Positions 1 to 8,527 of a stretch of 44,934 nt of DNA are shown here, one piece after another. The position numbers were made by a program, and so were the translations under genes. The stretch's first letter is position 1. The number at the start of each line of letters is the position of its first letter. Source of the DNA: Pseudoxanthomonas mexicana (GTDB lineage Bacteria > Pseudomonadota > Gammaproteobacteria > Xanthomonadales > Xanthomonadaceae); contig NZ_PDWV01000033.1 of NCBI RefSeq assembly GCF_010093385.1, forward strand, positions 1-44,934, given 5' to 3'. The notes beneath the pieces are model-generated. The model saw only the letters and a list, made by a program, of their open reading frames with translations. It made no database searches and had not been told where the DNA came from.

Positions 1-405
1 GGCTCGGCGCTGGTGAACCAGGCCGGCGCGACGATGGGCGAGATCGTGGCCAGCGTGCAGCGCGTGACCGACATCATGGCCGAGATCAGTGCCGCCTCGC
101 AGGAGCAGTCGGCCGGCATCGAGCAGGTCAACCAGACCATCGTGCAGATGGACGAGACCACCCAGCAGAACGCCGCACTGGTGGAGGAAGCCACCGCCGC
201 CGCACGCAGCATGGAAGAACAGGCGCATGCGCTGGCCGAGTCCGTCGCCGTGTTCAATCTGCACGCGACGACGAGTGCTCCGGTCCGTCGCGTCATCGCC
301 GAATCGGTGGTCCCCAAGGTGACCGTACCCAAGGCCATGGCTCGCCAGCCCGCCGCGCGCAAACCTGAGCCGGCCGTCGCCGAGGGTGACTGGCAGGAGT
401 TCTGA
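1..405 (+). CDS. Methyl-accepting chemotaxis protein, C-terminal fragment (5' end outside window)
   Basis: The reading frame is open from base 1 to the stop at 403-405 and gives the last 134 residues of a chemoreceptor. It covers the end of the cytoplasmic methylation helix (Glu/Gln-rich [17 protein letters not shown] region), then an Ala/Pro/Arg-rich linker and the C-terminal tail EGDWQEF. The tail fits the xWxxF pentapeptide that tethers CheR and CheB in other receptors; that role is inferred here. The first 175 or so bases are identical to 7948-8122 in the next receptor gene, which suggests recent duplication or gene conversion. The sensor domain is not visible, so its ligand cannot be inferred. 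Confidence 0.95.
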   Translation, partial: GSALVNQAGATMGEIVASVQRVTDIMAEISAASQEQSAGIEQVNQTIVQMDETTQQNAALVEEATAAARSMEEQAHALAESVAVFNLHATTSAPVRRVIAESVVPKVTVPKAMARQPAARKPEPAVAEGDWQEF

Positions 406-436
406 ACCCCGTCGTTGCGACACGCAGTTCACCCAC

Positions 437-455
437 GGCCCGGTCAAACCGGGCC
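437..455 (+). other. Perfect 8-bp stem-loop after the first chemoreceptor gene
   Basis: GGCCCGGT, a three-base loop CAA, then ACCGGGCC, 32 bases after the stop. No T-tract follows, so it is a weak candidate for an intrinsic terminator; it could be an mRNA 3'-end stabiliser. It separates the receptor gene from the ECF-type promoter at 548. Confidence 0.4.
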
Positions 456-547
456 GCATGCGTTCAGGGTGGGCGCGATGACACGCACCGCGACGATCCG
501 CGGCGAGCCGGTCTGGGTGGCGCATCCGCACCCACGATCCGAGAGAC

Positions 548-573
548 GTAACCTTTTCCTCCCTCGCTACGAA
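548..573 (+). promoter_or_regulatory. Candidate ECF sigma (SigF-type) promoter of the bufferin operon
   Basis: GTAACC at 548-553, 16 bases, then CGAA at 570-573. This agrees with the GTAACC-N16-CGAA motif I recall for the Caulobacter sigma-F regulon, which includes DUF2282/DUF692/DUF2063/DoxX operons. It lies 63 bases before the DUF2282 start. The sigma factor encoded at 3237-3899 in the same operon is the obvious candidate to use it, which would make the operon autoregulated. Confidence 0.7.
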
Positions 574-636
574 GTCTTCCTGTGAGAGCGGCCGGCGCGG
601 TGCCAGCCCCTCCATCCCACCTACAGGAGACGTCCC

Positions 637-969
637 ATGTCGATCAGCCGCTCGTCCGCCGTACCCGCCCTCGCCCTGGCCGCCGCCCTCGGATCGGTCC
701 TGGCCGCAGGCTCCTCCCCCGCGGCGGCCGCCGAGAAGGGCGCCACCAAGGAGCGCTGCTTCGGCATTGCCATGGCGGGCAAGAACGACTGCGCTGCAGG
801 TCCCGGAACCACCTGCGCCGGAACCTCCAAGAGCGACCACCAGGCCAATGCGTGGAAGTACGTGCCCGCCGGCACCTGCACCAAGACGGCCTCCAAGACC
901 TCGCCCACCGGCTTCGGTCAGCTGACCGAGTTCGAGCCCAAGCCCACCAAGCCCGCCAAGGGCGGCTGA
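637..969 (+). CDS. bufA1: DUF2282 family bufferin-type precursor peptide
   Basis: 110 residues. A signal peptide (residues 1 to about 32, Ala-rich hydrophobic core ending in AAAA) precedes a small mature region with four cysteines, C41, C52, C60 and C81, in the DUF2282 pattern ([29 protein letters not shown]). The tail is Lys/Pro-rich. DUF2282 proteins are precursors of bufferins, copper-binding ribosomal peptides whose cysteines are modified by a DUF692 enzyme with a DUF2063 partner; both are encoded next. The mature peptide should act in the periplasm. AGGAGA lies before the ATG. First gene of the six-gene operon. The bound metal and the modification are inferred from the family. Confidence 0.88.
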   Translation: MSISRSSAVPALALAAALGSVLAAGSSPAAAAEKGATKERCFGIAMAGKNDCAAGPGTTCAGTSKSDHQANAWKYVPAGTCTKTASKTSPTGFGQLTEFEPKPTKPAKGG

Positions 970-982
970 TCGGCTCGCGACC

Positions 983-1879
983 GTGAACGTTCGCGGCCAT
1001 GCCCCCGATGCCGGTTGCTCGACGGACGATGCCTGCCTGCCCGCGCAGGCAGGCATCGGGTTCAAGCCCGTGCACTTCACGGACCTGATGGGCGATCCGC
1101 GTCCACCTGCCTTCATCGAGGTGCATGCGGAAAACTACATGGGCGCAGGCGGCGCCCCGCACCACATGCTGTCGGTGCTGCGCGAGCGCCTGCCGCTCTC
1201 CCTGCACGGCGTCGGTCTGTCACTGGGCGGCGCAGGCCCGCTCGATCCCCTCCACCTCGCCCGCCTGGAGACGCTGGTCGCACGCTACCGTCCGGCGGCG
1301 TTCTCCGAGCACCTGGCGTGGTCGACCCACGACGGCCGCTTCTTCAACGACCTGCTGCCGCTTCGCTACGACCCGGCCAGCCTGGCACGCGTGTGCCGGC
1401 ATGTTGACCAGGTGCAGGAACGGTTGGGGCTGCGCATGCTGCTGGAGAACCCCAGTACCTATCTCGCGTTCGCGCACGGCACGTACAGCGAACCCGAGTT
1501 CATCGCGGCCATCGTGCAGCGCACGGGCTGCGGCCTGTTGCTGGACGTGAACAACATCCATGTCTCTTGCCACAACCATCGCCACGACCCCGAGGCCTAC
1601 CTGCAGGCGATGCCGCTGCATGCCGTGCACGAGATCCATCTGGCCGGCCACGCCCGGGATGAGGGAAGTGACGGGGACCCCCTGTTGATCGACGACCACG
1701 GCGCGCCGGTGGACGAGGCCGTCTGGGCGCTGTTCCAGTCGGTGCTGGCGCGGACCGGGCCCGTGCCGACGCTGATCGAATGGGATACCCACGTTCCGTC
1801 ATACGACCTGCTGCGCGAACAGGCCACGCGAGCGCAGACCTCGATCGACGCCGCGGCGCGCGCGAAGGCCGCAGCGTGA
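983..1879 (+). CDS. bufB: DUF692 family multinuclear non-heme iron oxidase (MNIO), bufferin maturation
   Basis: 298 residues, TIM-barrel-like MNIO family, which oxidises cysteines in precursor peptides. Family motifs with candidate iron ligands are present: EVHAENYMG (E50), SLHGVGLSLGG (H75), SEHLAW (H110), LENPSTY (E155, N156), LDVNNIHVS (D188, N190, H193), IHLAGHA (H223), DDHG (D238, H239) and EWDTHVP (E266, D268). The start is GTG 983, 13 bases after the bufA1 stop; no better in-frame start is near and the ribosome site is weak. The stop overlaps the GTG of the DUF2063 gene (GTGA), so translation is probably coupled. Its likely substrate is the DUF2282 peptide. Confidence 0.9.
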   Translation: MNVRGHAPDAGCSTDDACLPAQAGIGFKPVHFTDLMGDPRPPAFIEVHAENYMGAGGAPHHMLSVLRERLPLSLHGVGLSLGGAGPLDPLHLARLETLVARYRPAAFSEHLAWSTHDGRFFNDLLPLRYDPASLARVCRHVDQVQERLGLRMLLENPSTYLAFAHGTYSEPEFIAAIVQRTGCGLLLDVNNIHVSCHNHRHDPEAYLQAMPLHAVHEIHLAGHARDEGSDGDPLLIDDHGAPVDEAVWALFQSVLARTGPVPTLIEWDTHVPSYDLLREQATRAQTSIDAAARAKAAA

Positions 1880-2673
1880 GCACACACGACCGCGTCCAAA
1901 GCAGCCTCTCGGCCGCACTGCGGGCACCCGCCCTGCCGGTGGCCGGCGGAGACTTCGCGCATGGCGGCGGCGAGGCCGAGCGGCGGATTGCCATCCATCG
2001 CAACACCTTCATCGTGAGCTTGGTCGACGCGCTGGCAGACGCATTCCCGGTCAGCCAGGCACTCGTGGGCGAGTCCTTCTTCCGCGCGATGGCGCGTGAG
2101 CGTGTGCTGGCCGATCCCCCTCGTTCGCCGGTGCTCACCGATTACGCACGGGGCATGCCGGACTTCATCGCCGCATTCGCGCCGGCTGCCAGCGTTCCGT
2201 ACCTGGCGGACGTCGCGCGGATCGAAGCCCTGCGGATCCAGGCCTACCACGCCGCCGATGCGGCCCCGCTTCCGCACGCGACCTACCACGCGCTGTTGGC
2301 GTCCCCGTCGCCGCTCCATCGCACGCGCGTGGCGCTGCATCCCGCGTGCGCGTGGTTCCGTTCGCCGCATGCCGCGTGCACGCTCTGGCAGGCGCACCAG
2401 GGCCTGACGCATCCGTCCGACGCGGCGCTGGAGGACGTGGATGCCACGCGCGCCGAGGACACACTGGTCGCACGGCCCGGACTGGACGTCGTGGTGCAGT
2501 GCCTGCCCGCCGGCGCGCTTGAACTGCTGGATGCCCTCCGCGATGGCCTCACGCTGGGACATGCGTTCCAGCGGGCGCGGTACGCGGTGCCCCTGTTGGA
2601 CGACGGTGCGCTGTTCACCGTCCTGGTGGTGCACGGCCTCGTCGTGGCACTCGACCCTCTTCCGGAGACCTGA
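1876..2673 (+). CDS. bufC: DUF2063 family protein, partner of the MNIO enzyme
   Basis: 265 residues from GTG 1876, which overlaps the bufB stop by four bases. The N-terminal half has the DUF2063 look (RRIAIHRNTFIVSLVDALADAFPV, then LVGESFFRAMARERV and LPDYAxG-like YARGMPDF). In characterised systems this domain binds the precursor and presents it to the DUF692 enzyme, forming a heterodimer. A longer frame is open upstream to 1780, but that would bury the start deep inside bufB; the GTGA junction is the more natural choice. Role in bufferin maturation follows from family and position. Confidence 0.88.
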   Translation: MSTHDRVQSSLSAALRAPALPVAGGDFAHGGGEAERRIAIHRNTFIVSLVDALADAFPVSQALVGESFFRAMARERVLADPPRSPVLTDYARGMPDFIAAFAPAASVPYLADVARIEALRIQAYHAADAAPLPHATYHALLASPSPLHRTRVALHPACAWFRSPHAACTLWQAHQGLTHPSDAALEDVDATRAEDTLVARPGLDVVVQCLPAGALELLDALRDGLTLGHAFQRARYAVPLLDDGALFTVLVVHGLVVALDPLPET

Positions 2674-2674
2674 T

Positions 2675-3211
2675 GTGAACAGTCGGACGACCCCTGTCCC
2701 TACGTCTTCCCACCCCTCTACGCCCCTGCCGATGCGGTACGCGAACCGCATGACCGCGTGTTTCGGACGCATCCCGCACGATCTGATCGCCGTGCTGGCC
2801 CGCGTATCCGTGGCCATGACCTTCTGGCAGTCGGGACAGACCAAGATCGAAGGACTGGTGGTCGATCCGCTCCGCGGTGCGCTCGAACTGGGCATTCCGC
2901 GCCTGTCGGACAACGCACTGGAACTCTTCCGCAGCGAATACGCGCTACCCCTGCTTGCACCCGAGGTCGCCGCCCGCATGGCCGCCGTCGCCGAACACGT
3001 GTTCCCCTTCCTGCTGCTGGTCGGCCTCGCCAGCCGGCTCTCGGCGCTGGCGCTGCTGGGCATGACCCTGGTCATCCAGGTGTTCGTCTACCCCGATGCC
3101 TTTCCGACCCACGGCATGTGGGCGGTGGCATTGCTGTATCTCATGGCACGTGGGCCCGGGACGGTGTCGCTGGACGCCCTGCTGGCGCGCGCCGGCACGC
3201 GGCGCCGGTGA
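2675..3211 (+). CDS. DoxX family membrane protein of the bufferin operon
   Basis: 178 residues from GTG 2675; GGAG at 2664-2667 is well spaced and sits in the end of bufC, so this start is preferred over ATG 2732. The body has four hydrophobic segments typical of DoxX/SURF4 proteins (LIAVLARVSVAMTFWQSG, FPFLLLVGLASRLSALALLG, MTLVIQVFVYP, MWAVALLYLMA). DoxX proteins recur in DUF2282/DUF692/DUF2063 operons and may handle redox or membrane aspects of the pathway, but no biochemical role is established from this sequence. It separates the maturation genes from the sigma/anti-sigma pair. Confidence 0.85.
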   Translation: MNSRTTPVPTSSHPSTPLPMRYANRMTACFGRIPHDLIAVLARVSVAMTFWQSGQTKIEGLVVDPLRGALELGIPRLSDNALELFRSEYALPLLAPEVAARMAAVAEHVFPFLLLVGLASRLSALALLGMTLVIQVFVYPDAFPTHGMWAVALLYLMARGPGTVSLDALLARAGTRRR

Positions 3212-3236
3212 CTTGGCAGCCTTGCAGGGGCGTCGC

Positions 3237-3899
3237 ATGATGGCCACCCTCCTTCCCTTCCCCGTGCCGGACACAGCCGCGGCCATGCCTCTGCAACGTG
3301 AGCACGTTCCCGATGGGATGTCCGGTGCGCCCGTGGACGATCAGGACGCGTGGGGTGTCTGGATGGCGCGCGCGCAGGCGGGCGACACCGCTGCCTACCA
3401 TGCATTGCTCAGCGCCATCGTTCCCTACCTGCGCGCCATCGCCCGCCGCTATCTGGGCGCCCGCGAAGATGCCGAGGACGCGGTGCACGACATCCTGCTG
3501 ATCGTGCACGGCGTCCGTCACACCTATGAGCCAGGGCGTCCCTTCAAGCCTTGGCTCGGTACCATCGCCACACGCCGCTGCATCGATGTGCTGCGCCGGC
3601 TCGCGCGGCGGATCGAACACGAAGTCCTCACCGACGAACCGCTCGACCGCGTGGACGATGCGACCGCGGGCCCGGAGGAGGCCGCCGCCCGTCGGCAGGC
3701 GGCGCGCGACGTGCGCGCGGCCGTGGCACAGCTTTCGCCCCGCCAGCAGCAGGCCATCGAACTGGTGCACTTGAAAGATATGTCGTTGAACGAAGCCTCG
3801 GTCGAGAGCCGCCAGAGCGTGAGCGCCCTGAAGGTCGCCTGCCACCGGGCGCTGAAATCGCTCCAGCATGCGCTGGGCAAAGGGGAAGACCGTGACTGA
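3237..3899 (+). CDS. ECF RNA polymerase sigma factor (SigF-like)
   Basis: 220 residues from ATG 3237, preceded by AGGGG; ATG 3240 or 3285 are alternatives. Region 2 is visible as a helix-rich block with YLRAIARRYLGAREDAEDAVHDILL and the -10-recognition part KPWLGTIATRRCIDVLRR; region 4 has LSPRQQQAIELVHLKDMSLNEASVESRQSVSALKVACHRALKSL, a helix-turn-helix for -35 recognition. The next gene, overlapping by 8 bases, encodes an NrsF/DUF1109 anti-sigma factor, as for Caulobacter sigma-F. It probably transcribes its own operon from the GTAACC-N16-CGAA site at 548. The trigger is likely metal or oxidative stress by analogy. Confidence 0.9.
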   Translation: MMATLLPFPVPDTAAAMPLQREHVPDGMSGAPVDDQDAWGVWMARAQAGDTAAYHALLSAIVPYLRAIARRYLGAREDAEDAVHDILLIVHGVRHTYEPGRPFKPWLGTIATRRCIDVLRRLARRIEHEVLTDEPLDRVDDATAGPEEAAARRQAARDVRAAVAQLSPRQQQAIELVHLKDMSLNEASVESRQSVSALKVACHRALKSLQHALGKGEDRD

Positions 3900-4554
3900 G
3901 ACCCGACACCTGATCGATCAGCTGGCCGCGCGCGCCGAACCGGTGCGCCCGCTGACCTCGCCGCTGCGCAGGACGCTGGCCTGGTCGGCGCTGGCGACCG
4001 TCCTGATCGGCATGATCGTATGGGTCTACGGCGTGCGCGACGGCCTGGCCGCGGACCTGTCCAGACCGCCGGTACTGCTCGAGTGGATTGCCAGCCTCCT
4101 GACCGGATTGACGGCCGCCTACGCGGTGTTCCAGATCAGCGTGCCGGGACGCTCGCTGCGATGGATGTGGTTGCCGCTGCCCGCCCTGCTGCTGTGGCTC
4201 GGCGGCCTGGGCTGGGGCTGCCTGCACGACCTTGCACGACTAGGTTCAGACGCGTTCCTGGTGGAGCTGGTCAGTTCCGAGTGCACGGTGGCGATCACCA
4301 TGACCAGCATCCCGCTGAGCCTGCTGATGCTGGTCATGGTGCGCCATGCTGGCGTTGTCCGCCCCGCACAGACCGCGATGCTGGTGGCCTTGAGCGCCGC
4401 AGCCCTGTCGGCCGCCGGCGTGAGCCTTTACCACGGCGGCGAAACCGCGCTGATGGTGCTGCTATGGCATGTGGGCGCCGTGGTCCTGCTGTCGCTGGCA
4501 TGCCTGTCGCTCGGTCGTCCGCTGTTCGCCTGGATCGGCTACGCCAAACGCTGA
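3892..4554 (+). CDS. nrsF: NrsF / DUF1109 family membrane anti-sigma factor
   Basis: 220 residues from GTG 3892, overlapping the sigma gene by 8 bases, with AGGGGAAG just upstream. About six hydrophobic helices follow a short cytoplasmic N-terminus (TETRHLIDQLAARAEPVRPL). Two cysteines in the positions expected for the family are seen: GWGCLHDL and SSECTVAI. In Caulobacter NrsF holds sigma-F at the membrane and such cysteines are needed for release; the same is inferred here. Last gene of the operon; a long inverted repeat begins 3 bases after the stop. Confidence 0.88.
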   Translation: MTETRHLIDQLAARAEPVRPLTSPLRRTLAWSALATVLIGMIVWVYGVRDGLAADLSRPPVLLEWIASLLTGLTAAYAVFQISVPGRSLRWMWLPLPALLLWLGGLGWGCLHDLARLGSDAFLVELVSSECTVAITMTSIPLSLLMLVMVRHAGVVRPAQTAMLVALSAAALSAAGVSLYHGGETALMVLLWHVGAVVLLSLACLSLGRPLFAWIGYAKR

Positions 4555-4556
4555 AA

Positions 4557-4611
4557 CAGACCGCCGGCGTGCCGTCGCTAAAGATCATGCGACGCACGCC
4601 GATACGGTCTG
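4557..4611. repeat. Long imperfect hairpin overlapping the ycgR promoter
   Basis: Left arm 4557-4578 (CAGACCG, then GGCGTGCCGTCGC) pairs with right arm 4589-4611 (GCGACGCACGCC, then CGGTCTG), with a bulge and a short mismatched stretch. The 10-base loop TAAAGATCAT contains the sigma-28 -35 element, and the -10 lies in the right arm. Read as RNA it would be a strong stem-loop right after the nrsF stop, possibly a terminator or 3' stabiliser, though no T-tract follows. Confidence 0.6.
4579..4605 (+). promoter_or_regulatory. Sigma-28 (FliA) promoter for the PilZ/YcgR gene
   Basis: TAAA at 4579-4582, 15 bases, GCCGATAC at 4598-4605: one base from the consensus TAAA-N15-GCCGATAA. Predicted start of transcription is near 4612, 39 bases before ATG 4651. 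Confidence 0.85.
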
Positions 4612-4650
4612 TGACGCCTTCCGCCGGGCCTGCTGCCCCTCGCCGACCGT

Positions 4651-5430
4651 ATGACCGAGCCCACCGACTCCCCCCTGGCCGAGCCGATCCGGTACGAGGA
4701 TGAGGAGAAGTACCTGGTGCGCAACGGACACGAGATCCGGCGCATCCTCCAGGCCCTCATCGAGCGGCGCGCCCTGGTGAGCGGCTGCGCCATGCCGCGC
4801 AACCACACCTTTCCGACCTCCATCGTCGAAGTCCTGGACGATGACGACGCGGTCCTGATCGACGGCAGCGCCAGCGAGACCATCAACCGCAGCATCGAGG
4901 ACGCGACCCACGTCACCTGCGTGTCCCGGCTGGACCGCATCCACGTGCAGTTCCGCCTGCAAGGGTTGGTACGCCTGCACCACGAAGGACAGGTCGCCTT
5001 CCGCGCCGACCTGCCCGAGACCCTGCTGCGCCTGCAGCGACGCGAGTACTACCGGCTGCAGGTGCCGGTCACTCAACCGCTGGAATGCGCCATCCCCCAG
5101 CACCATCCCGATGGCGAGACCACCTACGAGCGCTACCGCGTGCTCGACATCAGCGGCGGCGGTATCGCCCTGGCGGTCCAGGCGGAGAATCCCACGCTGC
5201 GGCCTTACCGCGAGTTCCCGGACTGCCTGCTGTACCTGCCCGACGGCGGCCCCCTGAGCCTGCGCCTGATGGTGAAGAGCCTGCACAGCCAGCTCAACCA
5301 GAACGGAACGGAAAGCTGGCGCGCCGGCTGCCAGTTCACCGACCTGCCCCGCGGCGCCGACGCGCTGATCCAGCGTTACATCTTCCGGCTGGAACGCCAG
5401 CGCAGCGCCCGCGAGCGCGGCGCCGCGTGA
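4651..5430 (+). CDS. ycgR: PilZ domain protein, YcgR-like flagellar brake
   Basis: 259 residues. The N-terminal half (about 15-120) is a YcgR-N-type beta domain (TSIVEVLDDDDAVLIDGS). The C-terminal PilZ domain has both c-di-GMP-binding motifs: RRxxxR at 130-135 (RREYYR) and DISGGG at 167-172 (D/NxSxxG). YcgR proteins bind c-di-GMP and act on the flagellar motor to slow or bias rotation. A FliA promoter directly upstream ties it to late flagellar expression, which fits that role. Independent transcription unit between the bufferin operon and the chemoreceptor. Confidence 0.9.
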   Translation: MTEPTDSPLAEPIRYEDEEKYLVRNGHEIRRILQALIERRALVSGCAMPRNHTFPTSIVEVLDDDDAVLIDGSASETINRSIEDATHVTCVSRLDRIHVQFRLQGLVRLHHEGQVAFRADLPETLLRLQRREYYRLQVPVTQPLECAIPQHHPDGETTYERYRVLDISGGGIALAVQAENPTLRPYREFPDCLLYLPDGGPLSLRLMVKSLHSQLNQNGTESWRAGCQFTDLPRGADALIQRYIFRLERQRSARERGAA

Positions 5431-5479
5431 TGCACGTCGGTTTTCGTGTCGCAGCCCTTCATGTCACACGTTTCCGCAC

Positions 5480-5506
5480 TCAACCTCGCCGCACGCCCGC
5501 CGATAT
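5480..5506 (+). promoter_or_regulatory. Sigma-28 (FliA) promoter for the dCache chemoreceptor
   Basis: TCAA at 5480-5483, 15 bases, GCCGATAT at 5499-5506. Predicted transcript start near 5513, giving a leader of about 89 bases before ATG 5602. Confidence 0.75.
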
Positions 5507-5601
5507 CCCGCATGACTCCTGCAACACGGGCGTGACCGCCGCCAGCGGCCTCCCTTCCTGCAGGCGCTATCGCCGTATCGCTCAACCTGCACGAGGCCGC
5601 C

Positions 5602-8361
5602 ATGTCATCCGCTCTTTCCCACTCCTCTTCCCGCAGCATCGCCACACGGGTGATGTACGGCGTCGCGCTCGTCGCGCTGCTGGCGTTCGGCGTTGCCGCC
5701 GCGGCCAGCTACCTGCGCAGCAGCCAGGCCCTGCTGACGGGCGCGCGCGCCACGATGGAAGGGCTGGCCAGCCTGGAGGCGCAGCGCATTTCGGGTGAAC
5801 TCGGGCGCGCCTTCGACGGTAACGAGGCCCTGGCGCATGCGCTGCTGGCCCAGCGCGCCGGCGACGGCGTCAGCCGCGCGGCCGCCAGCGCCGTCATCAG
5901 GCGCCAGCTGGAGGCGCACCCCGAATGGGTCGGCGTGGGCACCCTGTGGGAACCCGACGCCTTCGACGGCCAGGACGCGGCGCATGTGGCGGCCGAGGGC
6001 CACGACGACACCGGCCGCTTCATGAGCTATTGGGCCTGGAGCGACGGCGCGCCGCTGCTGGAGGCCCTGCGCGATTACGAGGTGCCCGGTGCGGGCGATT
6101 GGTACCTGCGCCCGCGCGAGCTGAAGCGCGCGGTCGTCGCCGAGCCCTACGTCTACAAGATCGCCGGCAAGGACGTGCTGATGACGACGCTGTCCACGCC
6201 CATCCTGGACGGTGATGAATACGTCGGCGTGATGACCGTGGACTTCGCCCTGCAATCGCTGCAGGAACGCATCGCCAAGCTCACCCCGATGGAGGCCGGC
6301 TTCGTCCGCCTGCTGACCCCCGCCGGCGTGGTGATCGGCGACCACGACGCGACCCTGCTCGGCAAGCCGTTCGCCGATCCCGACGCAGCCGGCCTGCTGA
6401 AGCAGATCGCCGCGGACAAGCCCGTGTTCCGCGAGGTGGAGGACGCATCCGGCGAAGCGATGGTCGAAGCCTACGTGCCGCTGCAGATCGGCACGGCGGC
6501 GGAGCGTTTCGCCCTGGGCGTGGTGGTGCCGCGCGCGGTCCTGATGCGCGAAGCCCGTGCAGTGCTGTGGACCGTGGTCGCCGTGGGCGCATTGGGCGCG
6601 GCGCTGCTGTGCGGTGCGGTGTTCTGGCTGCTGCGTCGCCAGGTCAGCGTTCCGCTGGCAGGCGCGGCGCGCGTGGCCGACGACATCGCAGGCGGCAAGC
6701 TGGACAGCGAGATCGGCGTGGGCCGCGACGACGAGGTCGGCACGCTGATGAAGGCGCTGCGCAGCATGCAGGGCCACCTGCGCGAGCGCATCGAGCGCGA
6801 CCAGGCCATCGCACGCGAGAGCCTGCGCATCCGCACCGCGCTGGAGGACGTGACCACGAACGTCATGATCGCCGACGCCGACCGCACCATCGTCTACGCC
6901 AACCAGCCCCTGATGAGGATGCTGGCCGACGCCGAACAGGACCTGCGGCGCGACCTGCCGGCCTTCGACGTGCGCACCATGGTGGGCAGCAGCATCGACG
7001 TCTTCCACAAGAAGCCTGAGCACCAGTCGCGCATCCTGTCGCAGTTGCAGGGCACGCACCGCGCCCAGATCCATGTCGGCGGCCGCGTCATGCAGCTGAT
7101 CATCAACCCGGTGACCGACGGCGAAGGCCAGCGCATCGGCTATGTGGTGGAGTGGGCCGACCGAACCGCCGAGGTGATGGTCGAGCAGGAAGTCACCCGC
7201 ATCGTCCAGGCCGCGGTACAGGGCGACCTGAGCGGACGCATCGCCGAAACCGGCAAGCAGGGCTTCCTGCTGGCGCTGTCGCAGCAGCTGAACGGCCTGC
7301 TGGCGACGATCGCGGGGAGCGTGGACGCCGTGTCGGGCGTACTGCAGTGCCTGTCCCGCGGTGACCTGACCGCGCGCATGGAAGGCGACTTCCACGGCGT
7401 GTTCGCCCGCATGCGCGACGACGCCAATGCGACGGTGGCCCAGCTGACCGATATCGTCGGCCGCATCCAGGACGCCTCCACCTCCATCAACACCGCCGCC
7501 GGCGAAATCGCGTCGGGCAACAGCGACCTGTCGCGCCGTACCGAGCAGCAGGCCGCCAACCTGGAAGAAACCGCCGCCTCCATGGAGGAACTGACCTCCA
7601 CCGTGCGCCAGAACGCGGAAAGCGCGCGCCAGGCCAACCAGCTGGCCATCGGCGCCGCGGGTGTTGCCTCGCAGGGCGGTGAGGTCGTCGGCAAGGTCGT
7701 CACCACCATGACCGACATCGAACAGTCGTCCAAGAAGATCGCCGAGATCATCTCCGTCATCGACGGCATCGCCTTCCAGACCAACATCCTGGCGCTCAAC
7801 GCCGCGGTGGAAGCCGCGCGCGCCGGCGAACAGGGCCGCGGCTTCGCGGTCGTGGCGTCGGAAGTTCGCACGCTGGCCCAGCGCAGCGCGAATGCGGCCA
7901 AGGAGATCAAGGACCTGATCGAAAACTCGGTGAGCAAGGTGGCCGACGGCTCGGCGCTGGTGAACCAGGCCGGCGCGACGATGGGCGAGATCGTGGCCAG
8001 CGTGCAGCGCGTGACCGACATCATGGCCGAGATCAGTGCCGCCTCGCAGGAGCAGTCGGCCGGCATCGAGCAGGTCAACCAGACCATCGTGCAGATGGAC
8101 GAGACCACCCAGCAGAACGCCGCGCTGGTGGAGGAAGCCACCGCCGCCGCGCGCAGCATGGAAGAACAGGCGCACGCACTGGCCGAGTCCGTCGCCGTGT
8201 TCAAGCTGGAGGCCCGGGCCAAGACCGGCGGTCTCGTGCGATCGAAGGCGTCTGCGCTGCGGCCGGCGAAGGCACCGGCCGCACCGGCTGCCAGCGTCCG
8301 CAAACCAGCCGTGCGCAAGCCCGAGCCCGCCTTCACCGAAGGCGACTGGCAGGAATTCTGA
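5602..8361 (+). CDS. Methyl-accepting chemotaxis protein with periplasmic dCache-like domain and cytoplasmic PAS
   Basis: 919 residues. TM1 about 18-38; periplasmic domain 39-318 of double-Cache type (WYLRPRE at 167-173, [22 protein letters not shown]); TM2 about 320-344; HAMP about 345-400; PAS-like segment about 410-525 ([19 protein letters not shown]); two further HAMP-like repeats (GDLSGRI, GDLTARM) at 540-640; signalling domain with hairpin tip around [32 protein letters not shown]. The tail EGDWQEF fits an xWxxF CheR/CheB tether. The amino-acid-sensor dCache motif is incomplete (no Arg two residues before WY), so the ligand is unknown. The signalling part is nearly identical to that of the receptor at 11789. 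Confidence 0.95.
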   Translation: MSSALSHSSSRSIATRVMYGVALVALLAFGVAAAASYLRSSQALLTGARATMEGLASLEAQRISGELGRAFDGNEALAHALLAQRAGDGVSRAAASAVIRRQLEAHPEWVGVGTLWEPDAFDGQDAAHVAAEGHDDTGRFMSYWAWSDGAPLLEALRDYEVPGAGDWYLRPRELKRAVVAEPYVYKIAGKDVLMTTLSTPILDGDEYVGVMTVDFALQSLQERIAKLTPMEAGFVRLLTPAGVVIGDHDATLLGKPFADPDAAGLLKQIAADKPVFREVEDASGEAMVEAYVPLQIGTAAERFALGVVVPRAVLMREARAVLWTVVAVGALGAALLCGAVFWLLRRQVSVPLAGAARVADDIAGGKLDSEIGVGRDDEVGTLMKALRSMQGHLRERIERDQAIARESLRIRTALEDVTTNVMIADADRTIVYANQPLMRMLADAEQDLRRDLPAFDVRTMVGSSIDVFHKKPEHQSRILSQLQGTHRAQIHVGGRVMQLIINPVTDGEGQRIGYVVEWADRTAEVMVEQEVTRIVQAAVQGDLSGRIAETGKQGFLLALSQQLNGLLATIAGSVDAVSGVLQCLSRGDLTARMEGDFHGVFARMRDDANATVAQLTDIVGRIQDASTSINTAAGEIASGNSDLSRRTEQQAANLEETAASMEELTSTVRQNAESARQANQLAIGAAGVASQGGEVVGKVVTTMTDIEQSSKKIAEIISVIDGIAFQTNILALNAAVEAARAGEQGRGFAVVASEVRTLAQRSANAAKEIKDLIENSVSKVADGSALVNQAGATMGEIVASVQRVTDIMAEISAASQEQSAGIEQVNQTIVQMDETTQQNAALVEEATAAARSMEEQAHALAESVAVFKLEARAKTGGLVRSKASALRPAKAPAAPAASVRKPAVRKPEPAFTEGDWQEF

Positions 8362-8400
8362 GACGGTGGGCGCGACATCGCGCCCCTCCCGTGACCGTGT

Positions 8401-8427
8401 TCAAGTAATCCGGATCCTGGTCGATAT
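8401..8427 (+). promoter_or_regulatory. Sigma-28 (FliA) promoter for the DosP-like gene
   Basis: TCAA at 8401-8404, 15 bases, GTCGATAT at 8420-8427, two mismatches to GCCGATAA. Predicted start near 8434, 94 bases before ATG 8528. Somewhat weaker than the other sites. Confidence 0.6.
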
Positions 8428-8527
8428 GTGACCAGAAGCCCCATCACCCCTGGCATCCGATGACCGTCGCACTCCCCACCCACGACGACGCCTGCTGTCG
8501 GACGCCCCCGCACCGCAAGGACACTGC

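Noticed and set aside
1023..1052. GCCTGCCTGC/GCAGGCAGGC inverted repeat near the start of the DUF692 gene
   Set aside because: It lies inside the coding region and gives ordinary residues (ACLPAQAG); probably chance in high-G+C sequence, though mRNA folding there is possible.
1780..1875. Earlier start for the DUF2063 gene
   Set aside because: It would overlap the DUF692 gene by about 100 bases; the GTGA junction at 1876 fits the operon style and the domain start.
5605..8175. Long open frame of 856 codons on the minus strand
   Set aside because: It lies fully antisense to the chemoreceptor gene, is His/Arg/Gly-rich without domains and is explained by high G+C codon bias.
5602..8361. Amino-acid-sensing dCache motif in the first complete receptor
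   Set aside because: WY at 167-168 is present but the Arg two residues earlier is not, so the motif is incomplete and no ligand is assigned.
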